A DNA stretch of 64,000 nucleotides from Elysia chlorotica (GCA_003991915.1 RQTK01000106.1:192085-256084); one strand, 5' to 3'; counted from the stretch's first letter, positions 1 to 12,488 are shown. Notes: generated by a model not told the origin, from the sequence alone. Translations and numbers: made by a program.

Positions 1-362
1 GGGGTGGGGGGAGGGGGGGAGGGAGGGTAGTATGAGACACAGGTCATATCTTCAAATCCTGTTTTTGAATGTGTAATTGTATAGACCTCCTACGTGTACG
101 TCCCTCAAGGCTGAAAATAATGGTTTACTTTTTTATTTTATCTTCACGCTTAAGTGATCTTTTTAGTCGTTTCTTAACACCTAACGGCTCTTTACAGTTC
201 ACTGACCTATTATTGTACCGCTTGCCTATAGTCATATTAAACCAGTATACTTTACGTGACTATACATGTAGTACTAAAGTCTTGCAAAGACACGAATGTA
301 TGGGCTATATTGTACAGACTTCGCGATCCACAATATGTTGACGGATGACGTAGAGTTACGTT

Positions 363-535
363 CAGTTGAATTGGTTCAACGTCCAACGCCAACACTATAT
401 ACGACTATTTTCGGGGACGGGCCCGAAGAATAACGTCTGACAATTTTACAAGCTGCCGCACAGGATACAGACCGGGGATACCATGGCCTTCGTCTCAGTC
501 GGTCAAATGAACGTATGACGTAACCAAGCCACTTG
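363..535 (-). mobile_element. SINE copy, degraded
   Basis: Reads as the reverse complement of the SINE core seen throughout the window: the 'acgtccaac...cactata' tail, then 'gacgtctgacaatttta'-like, 'gggataccatg' and 'gtctcag' blocks in order. The tRNA-like head is not clear. Confidence 0.7.
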
Positions 536-865
536 GCCAAGGATTTTTCTCGTCGTTCGTTGGCCATAATTGTAGGATAGATCTATGATTGGACGTTGAT
601 TGGTCGTTGGTCCACGTTTCCCTGCTTATCGTCTCCGAATTCACTGTGGCCACGTTATCGTAATGTCTCTATTGTCTGCCTTTGTAGCAAATTAAAAAAA
701 AAAGAACGGGTTTTGCTAGGTTCAGCTTTCTGGAAACGAACGACTCCGTTCCAAGGCCCTTCTAAAGTAGTTATGACCGATACAGGCAGAAGTCCTGACA
801 TATCCTTGTATGTATGTGATGTGTCTGTAGAAATAGCGCGTAAAACAGTTTGACCTCTTTTGTGT

Positions 866-1015
866 GTGCCGGCATAATGTGACTTGCTGTGACAGGAGTT
901 ATGGTATCCCAGCCCTGTCTCGTATGTGGCAGCACATGAAATTGTCAGACGTTGTCTTGGGGCCCGTGCACAATATAGCCTATATAGTGCTGATGTTTGA
1001 CGTTAAAGAAATTCA
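866..1015 (+). mobile_element. SINE copy, head missing
   Basis: Forward SINE core: 'ataatgtgac', 'gtgacaggagttatggtatc', 'tgtggcagcacatgaaattg', 'cacaatatagcctatatagt' and 'tgacgttaaa' occur in the standard order. The tRNA head is absent. Confidence 0.85.
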
Positions 1016-1979
1016 ACTAAACTTGACCTCTTTTGAAACTGTTAGTTTATATAATTATCAGGACACCGCATGTAAATGTCAACCGAACATAATTGAAACC
1101 AAGAGAGAGCAAAGATTATAATTTTCCCCTCCACCTCCATCCCACTCTTTTCATGTACCCTCCCTCTACCATTAATTGAAGACATTGCTTCATCAGTTCA
1201 TCGAGTGTAAAATGCGGGGTGGGTTTTTTTTTCCCTAACCTTTTTGTACTGTTTTTAGATTTAAAACTTTTTTGTTATGGTTGGGTAAACAAAGAATTAC
1301 AAGAATTTTTTGGGCTGGAACATAAGCTGTCATAATCAGTGAACTGAAACTGTTGCTTGTCGCACTGGAACGGTTATAGATCTAGTTTTCTGACTTTGTA
1401 TGCTTTAAAAAAAGTAGGTCGGTTTTTCCGTGCTTTATTATGTTCACATTTTTGTCACCGTCTTGCAGTTTTTATGGTGGTGGTGCAAAAACATTTTAAT
1501 TGCTCAAAATCATCCCTCTGTATTTTTTGTTTTGGTCTTTTCCTTGTTTTTTTTTTAGATTTTATTTTTTTAAGCTTGTCCTCATTTATTAAGCGTGGTT
1601 TTCTTTTTTTTTTTTTATTTCCCGCCTTAAAACCTACGCTTTGTCACCTCTTGTATAGTCCTAGCTTCCTAAAGAAAATTCAGTCTGTCTAATCTGCTAC
1701 CGTCACCTGTTTCCTTGTTTTACTGAGTAGGGGAAGGGGGCGGGGTGCCGAAGTCAATACATCAAAAGCTAGGAAATAAAAATGTTTATCCTGCACACTG
1801 GTTATTTGCCTTTGCTCGTTGGTTGATTTATAACAAGGGCTGTTAGAACAATAACTTTTATCCCAGTAGCTTGGAACTAGTCCTAACATAAATAATTATT
1901 TAAATAAGAAGGCTTACCACGAGTGGTAAGCTGGCGCGACGTTGTACTTACTGCTACTAGGCTTATGCACGTAGTTGTA

Positions 1980-2212
1980 GTTGAGTTGATTTCACGTCCA
2001 ACATCAGCACTATATTGTGGACGGGCTCCAAGACTGACATCTGAAAATTTTAAATGCTGCTACATAAGAGACAAAATGGGGATACCACGAATCCAGAAAG
2101 CGGTATCCCTGTACTGTCTCTATGCAGCAGCACGTATTATGCCAGACGCTAGTCTTGGGACCCGTTCACAATATAGTTTATACAATGCCGAATTGGACGC
2201 TACGCAACAGAC
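1980..2212. mobile_element. Two SINE fragments in inverted orientation
   Basis: A reverse-strand SINE tail and core (about 1980-2095) is followed directly by a forward core and tail (about 2098-2212). The pair could fold into a long hairpin. A similar pair occurs at 36142-36350. Confidence 0.75.
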
Positions 2213-2725
2213 TTTAACTCAAACTCCCCCCCCCCCCCCAAACCCCCAAAAATACAACAACAAAAGCAAAACAAAAACAATCAAACCCAAAGGAAAAAAA
2301 AACAAAACAAAAAAGGTAACACACACAGAAACACAGACACCCCCCCCCACACACACACACCATTTTTTTCTCTAATTGTCTGTTAAAACGCGATGTAATC
2401 CTAAAATTTAATGGCAAGTCCCATTTTCACTTTTGACCGATGTTTATTATAGAAACATTTCGGTGTGGTACATTGTATGTGAGTCACCAATTGTATAATT
2501 ATGTCTGCCACCTGTTGCATACATCTAGTTCCATGGTATCTTTTTAATAGGCTTAGGACAATACAGGGGAGCTCTTACTTTTAGGCTACTCAAAAGCAAC
2601 TTAGTTACACAGCCGTTCGTGATTCGGAAACATAATAACTTTTAAATTAAATCGATTTATCGTTATCATATATAATACGCTGCACTTGTATTATGGTTGG
2701 TTTTGATTTTAATTTTTTTTTTCAG

Positions 2726-5700
2726 AAAATATTTTTCGGTATGGACGAAAACAAGGACTTCAAAGTGTCCAGAGAGGAATTTAACAAGGCCATTGGCAAA
2801 CTGCCAAACGCCAGCCGCAGGTGAGCCAATCTCAAACAATCCACTAAGTTACAATGAGATCCGAAAAAATTAACAGAGATAATATAGTAACACACTGTAA
2901 AAAAGGGAAGTGTGTCGCCTGAAGAGAGCAACATCTCGAAATCTAGAGTCGCGACAGGAAATTAATTTTATTATTACATTTTATTTTAAATCAGATCTTT
3001 TGTTAAAAGAGCCATCAGACTATTTTGTTTAAAATGTATTTTTGTTGTCTTTGAAATTCTGTCATTTTGGTGATAGGTTTTTTTTTGTTTTTTTTTAATT
3101 ATGTGTGTGACTGTTTGTGAGTGCGAGTTTGTCTGCAGGCGTGTATTTGTGTATGTATATGCTACAATAAATTATTTGTTACGGTTTCTTTTCTTCTCCT
3201 TAAATCATTTTTAAGGGCATCTCTTGATATAGCGTCAGGAAAGGGGAGAGGGTAATCCAGTCGGTAGAGCTTGTAGAGCTTCTCGGTTCGATTTTATATT
3301 AATTTTATCACCCCACATTGCTTCCTGCTCACCTGGTCGACTTGGTTTCAGTTAAATTTGAAGGGAAAAAACATGTACCGCATTACGTATGTACTTAGTC
3401 CTTACTTCCCTTACAGCCTAGCGTTGTACGTATTTCTGTCTCAGGAAAATGCTCCTACTTGTCTTACACCTTAGCCTTATATGTATTTCTGTCCTTAGGG
3501 TAATACCCCTACTTGCCTTAAAGCCTAGCCTTGTATGTAATTCTGTCTAAGGGAGATGGCCCTACTTACCTAACCGCCTAGCCTCGTATGTATTTCTATC
3601 TCAGGGAAATGCCCCTACTTGCCTTAAAGCAAAGCCTCGTATGTATTTCTATCTCAGGGAAATGCCCCTACTTGCCTTAAAGCAAAGCCTTGTATGTATT
3701 TCTGTCTTAGGGAAATACCCCTACTTGCCTAACAGCCTAGCCTTGTCTGTATTTCTGTCTCAGAGAAATGCCCCTACTTATCTCACAGCCTAGCCTTGTA
3801 TGTATTTCTGTCCTCATGGAGATGGCCCTACTAGCCTTAAAGCCTAGACGTGTATGTATTTCTGTCCTCAGGAAGATGGCCCTACTTGCCTTAAAGCCTA
3901 GCCTTGAATGTGTTTCTGTCCTCATGGAGATGGCCCTACTTGCCTTAAAGCAAAGCCTTGTATGTATTTCTGTCTCAGGAAAATGCCCCTACTTTTCTAA
4001 CAGCCATGTTTGTGTTTCTGTCTTCAGGGAGATGGCCCTGATGAGAGACTTCAAGAGGATCGACAAGGACGGCAGCGGCTCGCTGACCAGGGGGGAACTG
4101 ATGGCAGCCAGCTTCAACCTGGACACCAGCCTGTCCAGGGACACCATCAAGAAGATTGTCTCTGAGACCTACAGCGATGATGACGGCGAGGTAAACAGAT
4201 AACAGGTGGAAACAAAGGAAACCTGGAGGCTGTGTAGTGTTAATGGCGGCGCACAGCAATGTTTTTCTTCATGGCGTGGGGCGGGAGTGGGGGAGGGTTG
4301 GTTGGTTGGTTGGTTGGTTGGTTGGGTTGGTTTAACGTCCAACAGCAGTACTATGTAGGCTATATTGTGGACGGGCCCCAAGACGGACGTCTGGCAATTT
4401 TATGTCCTGCCACACACGAAACAGGGCGGGGATACAATGACTCCTGTCTCGGCCGATCACATTATACTGACACCGACGTGGGGGAGGGTGACAGGGGATG
4501 AACTGGTTCAATACATAGATAGTCAGCCACAAATATCCCCGCTTTTTAAAGTTTTAATAACGCATACTAAGACGCTCTGGGCCTAGACATGGTTGAGGTA
4601 AAGAGGTATAGAAATTAGGCGTATTATTAACTATACGATAATTCTGTCTCGCACAGATTCAATACAAAAATCAGCCCAACTTTCTTTTTTAAGGTTTTAG
4701 TTAAGAATGTAATCTCCAAGGTCATTATTGGAAAAAACTATGTTGTCCATCTCAGGTCTAATACAAAGAGTTCCTCGGATCCTGAACTTCGGGGAGATGG
4801 CCACAGATATCCCATCTTTCTTTTTCAAATGTTGCATACGGAGGCTTATAATTATGGTTGTTGTGCTTTTCTTCCTGCGTAGATCCAATACGACGAGTTC
4901 CTGCGCATCCTGAACTTCGCGGAGAGCGAGAGCTTGCTCAACAAGTCCTTCGGGGAAAACTTCGCGGAGATGGCCACACATATTTATGCCATCTTTCTTT
5001 TTCAAATTTTTGACTTACAATGGTTGTTGTACTGTTCATCCCGCGCAGATCCAATACGACGAGTTCCTGCGAATTCTGTCTCGCACAGATTCAATACAAA
5101 AATCAGCCCAACTTTCTTTTTTAAGGTTTTAGTTAAGAATGTAATCTCCAAGGTCATTATTGGAAAAAACTATGTTGTCCATCTCAGGTCTAATACAAAG
5201 AGTTCCTCGGATCCTGAACTTCGGGGAGATGGCCACACTTATCCCATCTTTCTTTTTCAAATGTTGCATACGGAGACTTATAATTATGGTTTTTGTGCTA
5301 TTTTACGGCGCAGATCCAATACGATGAATTCCTGCGCATCCTGAACTTCGCGGAGATGGCCACACATATTTATGCCATCTTTCTTTTTCAAATTTTTTAC
5401 TTATATGGCTCTTGTACTGTTCTTCCCGCGCAGATCCAATACGACGAGTTCCTGCGGATCCTGAACTTCGCGGAGAGCAAAAGCATGCTGAACAAGACCT
5501 TCGGGGAGATGGTTACACATATTTATGCCTTCTTTCTTTTTCAAATTTGTGACTTATATGTTTCTTGTACTGTTCTTCCCGCGCAGATCCAATACGACGA
5601 GTTCCTGCGCATCCTGAACTTCGCGGAGAGCGAGAGCATGCTCAACAAGACCTTCGGGGAAAACTTCGCGGAGATGGCCACACATATTTATGCCATCTTT

Positions 5701-6789
5701 CTTTTTCAAATTTTTGACTTATAATGGTTGTTGTACTGTTCTTCCCGCGCAGATCCAATACGACGAGTTCCTGCGCATCCTGAACTTCGCGGAGAGCGAG
5801 AGCTTGCTCAACAAGACCTTCGGGGAAATCTTCGCGGAGATGGCCTCGCATATTTATGACATCTTTCTTTTTCAAAATTTTTTTACTTACATGGTTGTTG
5901 TGCTATTTTTACGACACAGATCAAATACGACGAGTTCCTGCGCATCCTGAACTTCGCGGAGATGGCCACACATATTTATGCCTTCTTTCTTTTTCAAATT
6001 TTTTTTATTTACAATGGTTCTTGTACTGTTCTTCCTCCGCAGATCCAATACGACGAGTTCCTGCGCATCCTGAACTTCGCGGAGAGCGAGAGCATGCTCA
6101 ACAAGACCTTCGGGGAAAACTTCGCGGAGATGGTTACACACACCCCATCTTTCTTTTTCAAATGTTTGACTTACAATGGTTGTTGTACTGTTCATCCCGC
6201 GCAGATCCAATACGACGAGTTCCTGCGGATCCTGAACTTCGCGGAAAGCGAGATCATGCTCAACTCAACAAGACATTCGGGGAAAACTTCGCGGAGATGG
6301 CCACACATATTTATACCATCTTTCTTTTTCACATTTTTTTAACTTACATGGTTGTTGTACTGTTCTTCCCGCGCAGATCCAATACGACGAGTTCCTGCGC
6401 ATCCTGAACTTCGCGGAGATGGCCACACATACCCCATCTTTCTTTTTGAAATGTTGTACTTATATAGTTGTTGCACTGTTCTTCCCGCGCAGATCCAATA
6501 CGACGAGTTCCTGCGCATCCTGAACTTCGCGGAGAGCGAGAGCATGCTCAACAAGACCTTCGCCAAGCTGGACACAGACGGAAGCGGGGAGATCTCCCTG
6601 GACGAGATGTGGGAAGCGGTCAAGTCGGAGGGCGAGCTGGCCAGACTCCGGCCCCAGATCCTCCGCCTGCTGGAGTCTCAGGCCAAAGACTTCGAGGGCA
6701 AGAAGATGGACTTCCACCGGTTCGTGACCCTCTGGCTGCAGCAGAAGGACGATATCCTGGCCAAGGCTGAGGATAGCCCTTATATTTAA
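2726..6789 (+). CDS. EF-hand calcium-binding protein (calmodulin-like), 5' end missing
   Basis: Exons 2726-2820, 4028-4190 and 6493-6789 join in phase (95+163+297 bp) to give 184 residues and a TAA stop. Each junction has an AG acceptor and a GT donor. Four EF-hand loops are visible: residues 7-18 (DENKDFKVSREE), 44-55 (DKDGSGSLTRGE), 80-91 (YSDDDGEIQYDE) and 113-124 (DTDGSGEISLDE). Loops 1, 2 and 4 have the usual D/N/D oxygen ligands and the Glu at position 12. Loop 3 has Tyr at position 1 and may bind calcium weakly. The third loop is split by the second intron. After loop 4 comes a 60-residue tail containing LRPQILRLLE and ending DSPYI. Known of the family: calcium sensing or buffering in the cytosol; the exact subfamily is not recognisable. 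Both introns carry arrays that copy the downstream acceptor. Confidence 0.86.
3400..4027 (+). repeat. Tandem array copying the acceptor of EF-hand exon 4028-4190
   Basis: About 11 imperfect copies of a 50-60 bp unit. Each carries a 'tgtatttctgtctcag' acceptor-like stretch followed by a close match to the first 12-14 nt of the real exon (ggagatggccct), then 'acttgccttaaagcctagcc'. The true exon start at 4028 is the last unit. Several copies keep CAG or TAG at the junction; two have CAT. The open frames on both strands across 3737-4202 are by-products of this periodicity. Confidence 0.88.
4290..4480 (-). mobile_element. SINE copy in EF-hand intron 2
   Basis: A (TTGG)n run is followed by 'tttaacgtccaacagcagta', 'ctatattgtggacgggcccc', 'gacggacgtctggcaatttt' and the 'cacattatactgacaccgac' block. 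This is a reverse-strand SINE whose tail is the TTGG repeat. The tRNA head is missing after about 4478. Confidence 0.88.
4640..6492 (+). repeat. Tandem array of decoy acceptors and truncated copies of the last EF-hand exon
   Basis: Ten good copies of the last exon's 5' end start after AG at 4883, 5049, 5314, 5434, 5587, 5753, 5920, 6043, 6205 and 6377. The true exon starts at 6493. Each copy has the 'cttcccgcgcag'-type acceptor, then 'atccaatacgacgagttcct' and 40-70 nt more of exon. It then jumps to 'gagatggccacacatattta' and a T-rich intron piece leading to the next acceptor. More decayed copies lie near 4655, 4757, 5077 and 5189. Copies fall into a long form keeping codons for about 24 residues and a short form keeping about 14. 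None has a clear GT donor, so splicing into a copy would run into intron and stop. Confidence 0.92.
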
Positions 6790-6951
6790 GATGCTGATGA
6801 TATAATTATAATTATATTAATTTGTGTACGTGATTTTGGGTTAAATTTCGTAGACTCTTTTTACTACATGTGGTAATTGTTTATTACAATTATTATTACT
6901 ATGCTTTTACTTTGTAATTTCATTTCATTTCATTCAGCAGGGTGGAAAAAA

Positions 6952-6957
6952 ATTAAA
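6952..6957 (+). promoter_or_regulatory. Possible polyadenylation signal of the EF-hand gene
   Basis: ATTAAA, the common variant hexamer, lies about 160 nt after the TAA stop, followed by a T-rich, GU-like stretch. Confidence 0.45.
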
Positions 6958-7315
6958 GATTATCAACATTTTTTGTTGTTTTTTAATTCAGACTTTTTGT
7001 TTTTCTTTCAATAACAGCAGTCGTTATGTGTATAATCAGTTACAGTTTAATGCATAATTTTACACATACTTCCCTCGCCCCTCCCCCACCCTCACAAAAA
7101 GAGAAAACTAGAGGTCTTGGCAAAGAAAAGAAGGGAATTGAGCTTTTTTGGGCGGTATGTGTTTTACAGACAGCTGGAATACAAAGAAGACGTAATAGTT
7201 AGATCTATATTTGGTGGGCAAAGAAATTCAGCCGGTAAATTCCTATAAGTTAAGTTTTGTTTGTGCTATTGGCATTTCTTTAAAGCACGCCATATATACG
7301 AATAGAGTGGAGGGG

Positions 7316-7545
7316 AATCGGTTTTAACGTCCGACATCAGCACTATATAGGCTATATTGTGGATGGACACCAAGACGGATGTCTGACAACTATATGTGCT
7401 GCCAAACACAAGACAGAGAGGGGATACCATGACTCCTGTCTCAGCCGGTCACATTATACTGACACCGACCCAACCAGTAGGGAACACAACCGCCAGGATT
7501 CGAACTCGGGACCTCTTGCGTCGGAAGTCTCTCACGCCTACTCGG
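7316..7545 (-). mobile_element. SINE copy, nearly full length
   Basis: Reverse-strand order tail, core, head. The head complement 'ggattcgaactcgggacctc' contains an intact B-box-like segment and is preceded by 'gacccaaccagtagggaaca'. Confidence 0.92.
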
Positions 7546-7682
7546 CCTAGTCACCAGTCTAAAGTTTTGACTACCGAACTTGCTACCGGCACCTCATATC
7601 ATCACCCAGTGAAAGGCTGGAAACAGCGTAGCTTCGTTGCCTAACTGAATTCAGCACTCGGTTGCGCAATTAGATAGTTGGC

Positions 7683-7935
7683 TAACTGGCTGAAGTGGTA
7701 GAGCGTTGGTCCCTAGATCGAGAGGTCCACGGGTATGAATCCCACGTTCGGCAGATTTATTTGTCCGTTTTCATCACCTGTAACTGGTTGTGTCGCTGTC
7801 AGTAAATTCTGACCGGCTGAGACAGGATTCACGGTATCCCCGCCCTGTCTCGTGTGTGGCATTACATGAAATTGTCAGAAGCCAGTCGAGGGGTCCGCCT
7901 ACATTAAAGGCTATATAGTGCTGATTCATTTCAAT
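7683..7935 (+). mobile_element. SINE copy with the second type of tRNA-like head
   Basis: The head reads 'tggctgaagtggtagagcgt' (A-box-like), then 'ggtccacgggtatgaatccc' (B-box-like). It leads into the same core as the other SINEs: 'accggctgagacaggattca', 'tgtctcgtgtgtggcattac' and 'ggctatatagtgctgat'. Confidence 0.85.
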
Positions 7936-8189
7936 TCAAGGCGCACTTAGATTGATAAAATTACTAGAGTGCATACTGCGTATTCTTTCGAGCTTGATAA
8001 CTCTATGTGCCTCCTTCATAACAGTTGAAGGGCTGGACAAGAGCAGGGAGCCGGGGAAAAAATAATGTATCATACACAAGATCGGTACATTTTCCCTTCT
8101 ACACTTAAAAGGCATTAGCAACTAACAAGCAATCATTGTAGTGCCAGGAAAACCACGGTCTCTGTCTCTTTGATCACACATCGACATGT

Positions 8190-8199
8190 GTGGTTGCTT

Positions 8200-8238
<39 letters not shown>

Positions 8239-8430
8239 AGAGAGTGAGAGAGACAGAGATGCAAAGAGACAGCCAGACAGGGACGGAAAGAGATGGATGG
8301 AACGAGAGTGGGATAGAGAAGAAGAGAGTGAAAGAGATATATAGGTATAAAGAAAGAGAGAGACATCTAGGATAAAGACGGGAGAGGAAGAGATAGAGGG
8401 AGGGGGGAGAGGGAGAGATAGAAAGAGTAG
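8190..8430. repeat. GA-rich microsatellite
   Basis: A pure (GA)n core at about 8201-8235 is followed by a longer purine-rich degenerate tract. The apparent Glu/Arg-rich frame is simple repeat, not a gene. Confidence 0.95.
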
Positions 8431-8911
8431 ATCTATATTAATTCAGTAAGTTAAACCAAGTATGACAAGAACATTTGCTAATTATCTAATTAATTTTGTC
8501 CTAGCCTACTTAAAAGAGATAATTATATGTAGATAAAACTGTGGGCTGGTAGAGTCTTACTTAGAATCTAGCGTGTAGATTGACTTTCGTTACTAATGGT
8601 GTAGCTGAACATAATAATGAAAAAAGGGAGGCAAAACTCCCAAAAGTCATACACTTTTAAAATTAATCATTTAATGTCTTACATAATTTCATTTTCACAA
8701 AACTTTTTACGTAGTAAGCTTACAACTCATCTTGAGATGATTTGAAAGAGAAGGCTTTACGACTAGATGTAAGCTGCCTTTAGGTTGTACTTACAACTAC
8801 GGGTATAACTATGCAAGTAAAAGGAATACTTAGTATGTAGATATTAGGTTGTAATACACGGTAGTAGCAAGTTAAGCTTCAGGGTCTAAATAGGAGAGTT
8901 GAGTTGAGTTG

Positions 8912-9150
8912 GTTTTAACGTCCAACATCAGCACTATATAAGCAATATTGTGGACGGACCCACTTACTAATGTCTGACAATTTTATGTGCTGCCACACAC
9001 GAGACATGTAATGCCATGACTCCTGTCTCAGCTGGTCACATTAAACTGACACCGACCCAACCAGTAGACTGCCAAATCGTTAGGGCTCGAACCCGCACCT
9101 TTTGCGTCGGAAGCGGATGTTCTACCACAGGGCCACTGCGCCCCCCCCCC
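8912..9150 (-). mobile_element. SINE copy, nearly full length
   Basis: Tail 'ttaacgtccaacatcagcac', core 'tctgacaattttatgtgctg', then head complement 'cgttagggctcgaacccgca' and a C-run at the end. Confidence 0.92.
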
Positions 9151-10321
9151 TTAAAGGGCGGTTGAAGGAAGAGCCTTTCAATCTGAATGGTTGGCTGCAG
9201 GTTTACGATGTTTGTTTACATGATAAAAGAATAGACCTAGGCCATTACTTTATTACATCATTCTACATGCATCAATAAAACACAAATAGGACTTCCAAAA
9301 GATGTCTGTTTACAATAACAACAATGCAGTTATTAGAAGTTGATTGTAGGTCTCTTTTACTGTAGACTACCGGAATGTTTAGATCTGCACTTCGTATACA
9401 CGAAAAAGTGGTCGCTTTTTTGTTGCTAGTTGGCTGGTTAGTCAGATGTTATTTTTTTGTTTATATGTTGTTGTTTTTTTGTTTCTGTAATTTTTTTTTC
9501 ATAATCTCGCCTTGTTTTTGTTTTTAAATAATAATTTGTGTAATTGTATTTATTCATTCAACTATTACTAAATTATTGGTCTGCTGTATACATTTTTTTC
9601 GAGTGCGTGGAGTGGGTGTGTGTGTAAGGGGGGGGGGGGTAAATTCGACGGTCTGGAAAGTATGGAAAGTAGTCCCGAGAATTTTTTTTAGTGTATAAAA
9701 TTATAACCACAAAAGGCCCTACGCTTTGCATGTATTTCCTTAATTTAAAGACATTTAATTATGATTAAAACGCTAGACATATAAATGTGCATTAAAATCT
9801 TTCTTAAATAATTGATATCCATGTCATTCTAGATGTTGGTTTTTGTTGGTAGTGTTGTTTTTTCTTGTTTACCTTCTCTACAATGATTATGACAGGTGCA
9901 TTCCTTTTCACTCTTTCCGCTCCAGCAACCAGTATCCCATACATTAAGCTGCCTAGCTTCCGACAAAAAGGGGTTATTGTCCGGGGTTTTTTTTTTCTTA
10001 CACTTTTCGACGACATTCTACTCTTTTATGGTTGATGAAAGTTTTTAAGCTCTACGTAATTGGTCTGACCTCTTTCTCATAAAAGTCACGTGATGCTTTT
10101 TTTCTTTCTTTCTTTCTTTTTTTTTTAATAGATCTATGCTCTAGCCCAATCAGAAGATTTTTTACAAAAAGAAATACGACTATCACGTGTTTTTTTTTTT
10201 TAGAGAAAGAGGTATTCCCCATTATCATCGTTCTGTCCTACTTAATTACGTGTTTCACAAAAACACCAAAGCAAGTTTTGCGCTACGGGTCCACACTTGT
10301 TTGTTGCATATCCTCCAGCGC
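9151..10321. other. Unassigned AT-rich DNA
   Basis: No exon, RNA gene or clear element was seen. There are many T runs, a G run near 9630 and a short (TTTC)n near 10100. Confidence 0.6.
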
Positions 10322-10455
10322 CATCAGTATAATTATAGGCGTTATACTATAGTGGTCGGATCGCATGACGAACGTCTGACAATTTTTTGTATCGGTCGCC
10401 ACACACAGACAGGTACGTCTGAGTCGGTCGTAATATACATGGACTAATGCTGACC
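10322..10455 (-). mobile_element. SINE copy, degraded
   Basis: The 'atcagtataattataggc', 'gaacgtctgacaattttttg' and 'cacacacagacaggt' blocks follow the reverse-strand SINE order with many changes. Confidence 0.6.
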
Positions 10456-11021
10456 AAAAAGAAAGGGACAAAATTGGATATAAAGTTTTGACCAATATTG
10501 GGTTTAGAACTGAGAGGTCATATGGACAGTTATGTACGCTTAGGTTTAGAACCATTGGAACCTCTTGGTTGGGGGACCAACTCTTCACCACTTGTGCCAG
10601 TTCGTTCCCGCCCCCCCCCCCCCCGCCGGCTATTGTTAAGTTGTCAGGCTCTGCGTAATAAACTATAATTATAACCGTTCCGCCCTACTCGTTCATGTCA
10701 GAAAAACACTCTAAGCAGATGTTCGCTTGGAGTCCGCACCCTACAACCCTTCCACTCTCCCTCTTTTTCATTTTTATTTTCAACCTTCAAAGATATCATA
10801 GACAAAAAGGGGAGAATCATGGAGAAAGAGATCGAAAAGGAGGGAGGCAGGAAAAAGGCAGTAACAAAGAGAGGGAACGATGGAGAGAAAGATAAAACAA
10901 GGGGAGAGAGAGTGACAGAGAGACATAGACAGACAGACAGACAGACAGACAGAGACAGAGGTGGAGAGGCACATAAATACAGGGCGAGCGAAAACAAGGC
11001 AGAGAGAGAAGGAAAGAGATA

Positions 11022-11130
<109 letters not shown>

Positions 11131-11242
11131 ATCTATATTTTTTAATGAAATACCTGTCGCGACTCTAGAGCTTTTAGCTTGAAACTCTAGAATCTTGACA
11201 GGTATTACCTTTTTTTTAAATATTATTTCACGCTCCTTTTGT

Positions 11243-11487
11243 CGTTGTTGAGTTGGTTTAACGTCCAACATCAGCACTATATAGGCTATATTGTGGACGG
11301 ATCCCAAGACGGACGTCTGACAATTTTATGTGCTGCCACACACGAGACAGGGCGGGGATACCATGACTCCTGTCTCAGTCGGTCACATTATACTGACACC
11401 GACTCAGCCAGTAGGGAATCGTCAGGATTCGAACTCAGACTTTTTGCGTCGGAAGCCGATGTTCTACCCTAGGACCACCGCGCCCCT
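11243..11487 (-). mobile_element. SINE copy with target-site duplication
   Basis: Full reverse-strand SINE with head complement 'aggattcgaactcagacttt' and terminal 'ccaccgcgcccc'. TCCTTTTGT flanks it at 11234-11242 and 11488-11496, a direct repeat expected from LINE-mediated insertion. Confidence 0.9.
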
Positions 11488-11545
11488 TCCTTTTGTTGTG
11501 CACTCTATGAAAAATGCTTGTATTATAAAAAAGCATATCTGTCTA

Positions 11546-11702
<157 letters not shown>

Positions 11703-11919
11703 ATTGAAAATTATATCCTTTTAAAATGGAGCTTTGTTCCTTTCAATACTTAAGGGACATAATCCCTTGATAATATGGGCAAGATTTCAATTTCTATTTA
11801 TTATTCCGCTTTGCTCGTTTTCATATTGATTTATCCTTATGTCCATTCACCATAGATGATCCATTTAGTGCACTGAATACAGTTGAAATTAATTTTCTCT
11901 TTTTCTCTCCGAAAATCTC

Positions 11920-11979
<60 letters not shown>

Positions 11980-11994
11980 CATTGCCTCTCTCAT

Positions 11995-12062
<68 letters not shown>
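11920..12062. repeat. (CT)n microsatellite
   Basis: Nearly pure CT with a few interruptions between about 11970 and 12010. Confidence 0.97.
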
Positions 12063-12064
<2 letters not shown>

Positions 12065-12341
12065 AAAGCATACAGAACGCATGATGTATTATATTCGCTG
12101 TTGTCCTTGCTAGCGCTCTGTTAGTCTTGGGAATTAAGCTTGCATCTTTTGTCATTATTCTGTCTCGTTTTTCTTTTTTTTCTTTCTTGAGGGTTGAAGG
12201 TTGTGGTTGGAAAACGTTGCTTGATTTTTATTGAATTTCAACATAAAGTTTTTAAAATGTTTGACATTTATAGGCCTCAATATGTATAAAAGAATAATAT
12301 AGATATAGATTAGATCAATGTACATTCTAAATCTAGATAGG

Positions 12342-12342
12342 C

Positions 12343-12411
<69 letters not shown>

Positions 12412-12418
12412 CAGAGAC

Positions 12419-12473
<55 letters not shown>

Positions 12474-12488
12474 GACAGAGACAGAGAT
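12342..12488. repeat. (GA)n / (GACA)n compound microsatellite
   Basis: A GA run, then GAGACA units, then a perfect (GACA)n block at about 12425-12470, then GAGACA again. Confidence 0.97.

Larger units (their letters stand above)
1..2725. other. Left flank or upstream intron of the EF-hand gene
   Basis: No exon is recognisable before 2726. The first visible EF-hand exon starts in phase 0 after a T-rich tract and CAG, and it opens inside an EF-hand, so at least one earlier coding exon should lie here unseen or left of the window. The stretch holds degraded SINE copies, short T runs, and a C/A-rich low-complexity block near 2225-2362. The open frames here look like chance. Confidence 0.6.

Noticed and set aside
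5856..6407. 183-codon frame made of repeated exon pieces
   Set aside because: Explained by truncated copies of the EF-hand exon read through intron in shifting frames; no start or donor supports an independent gene.
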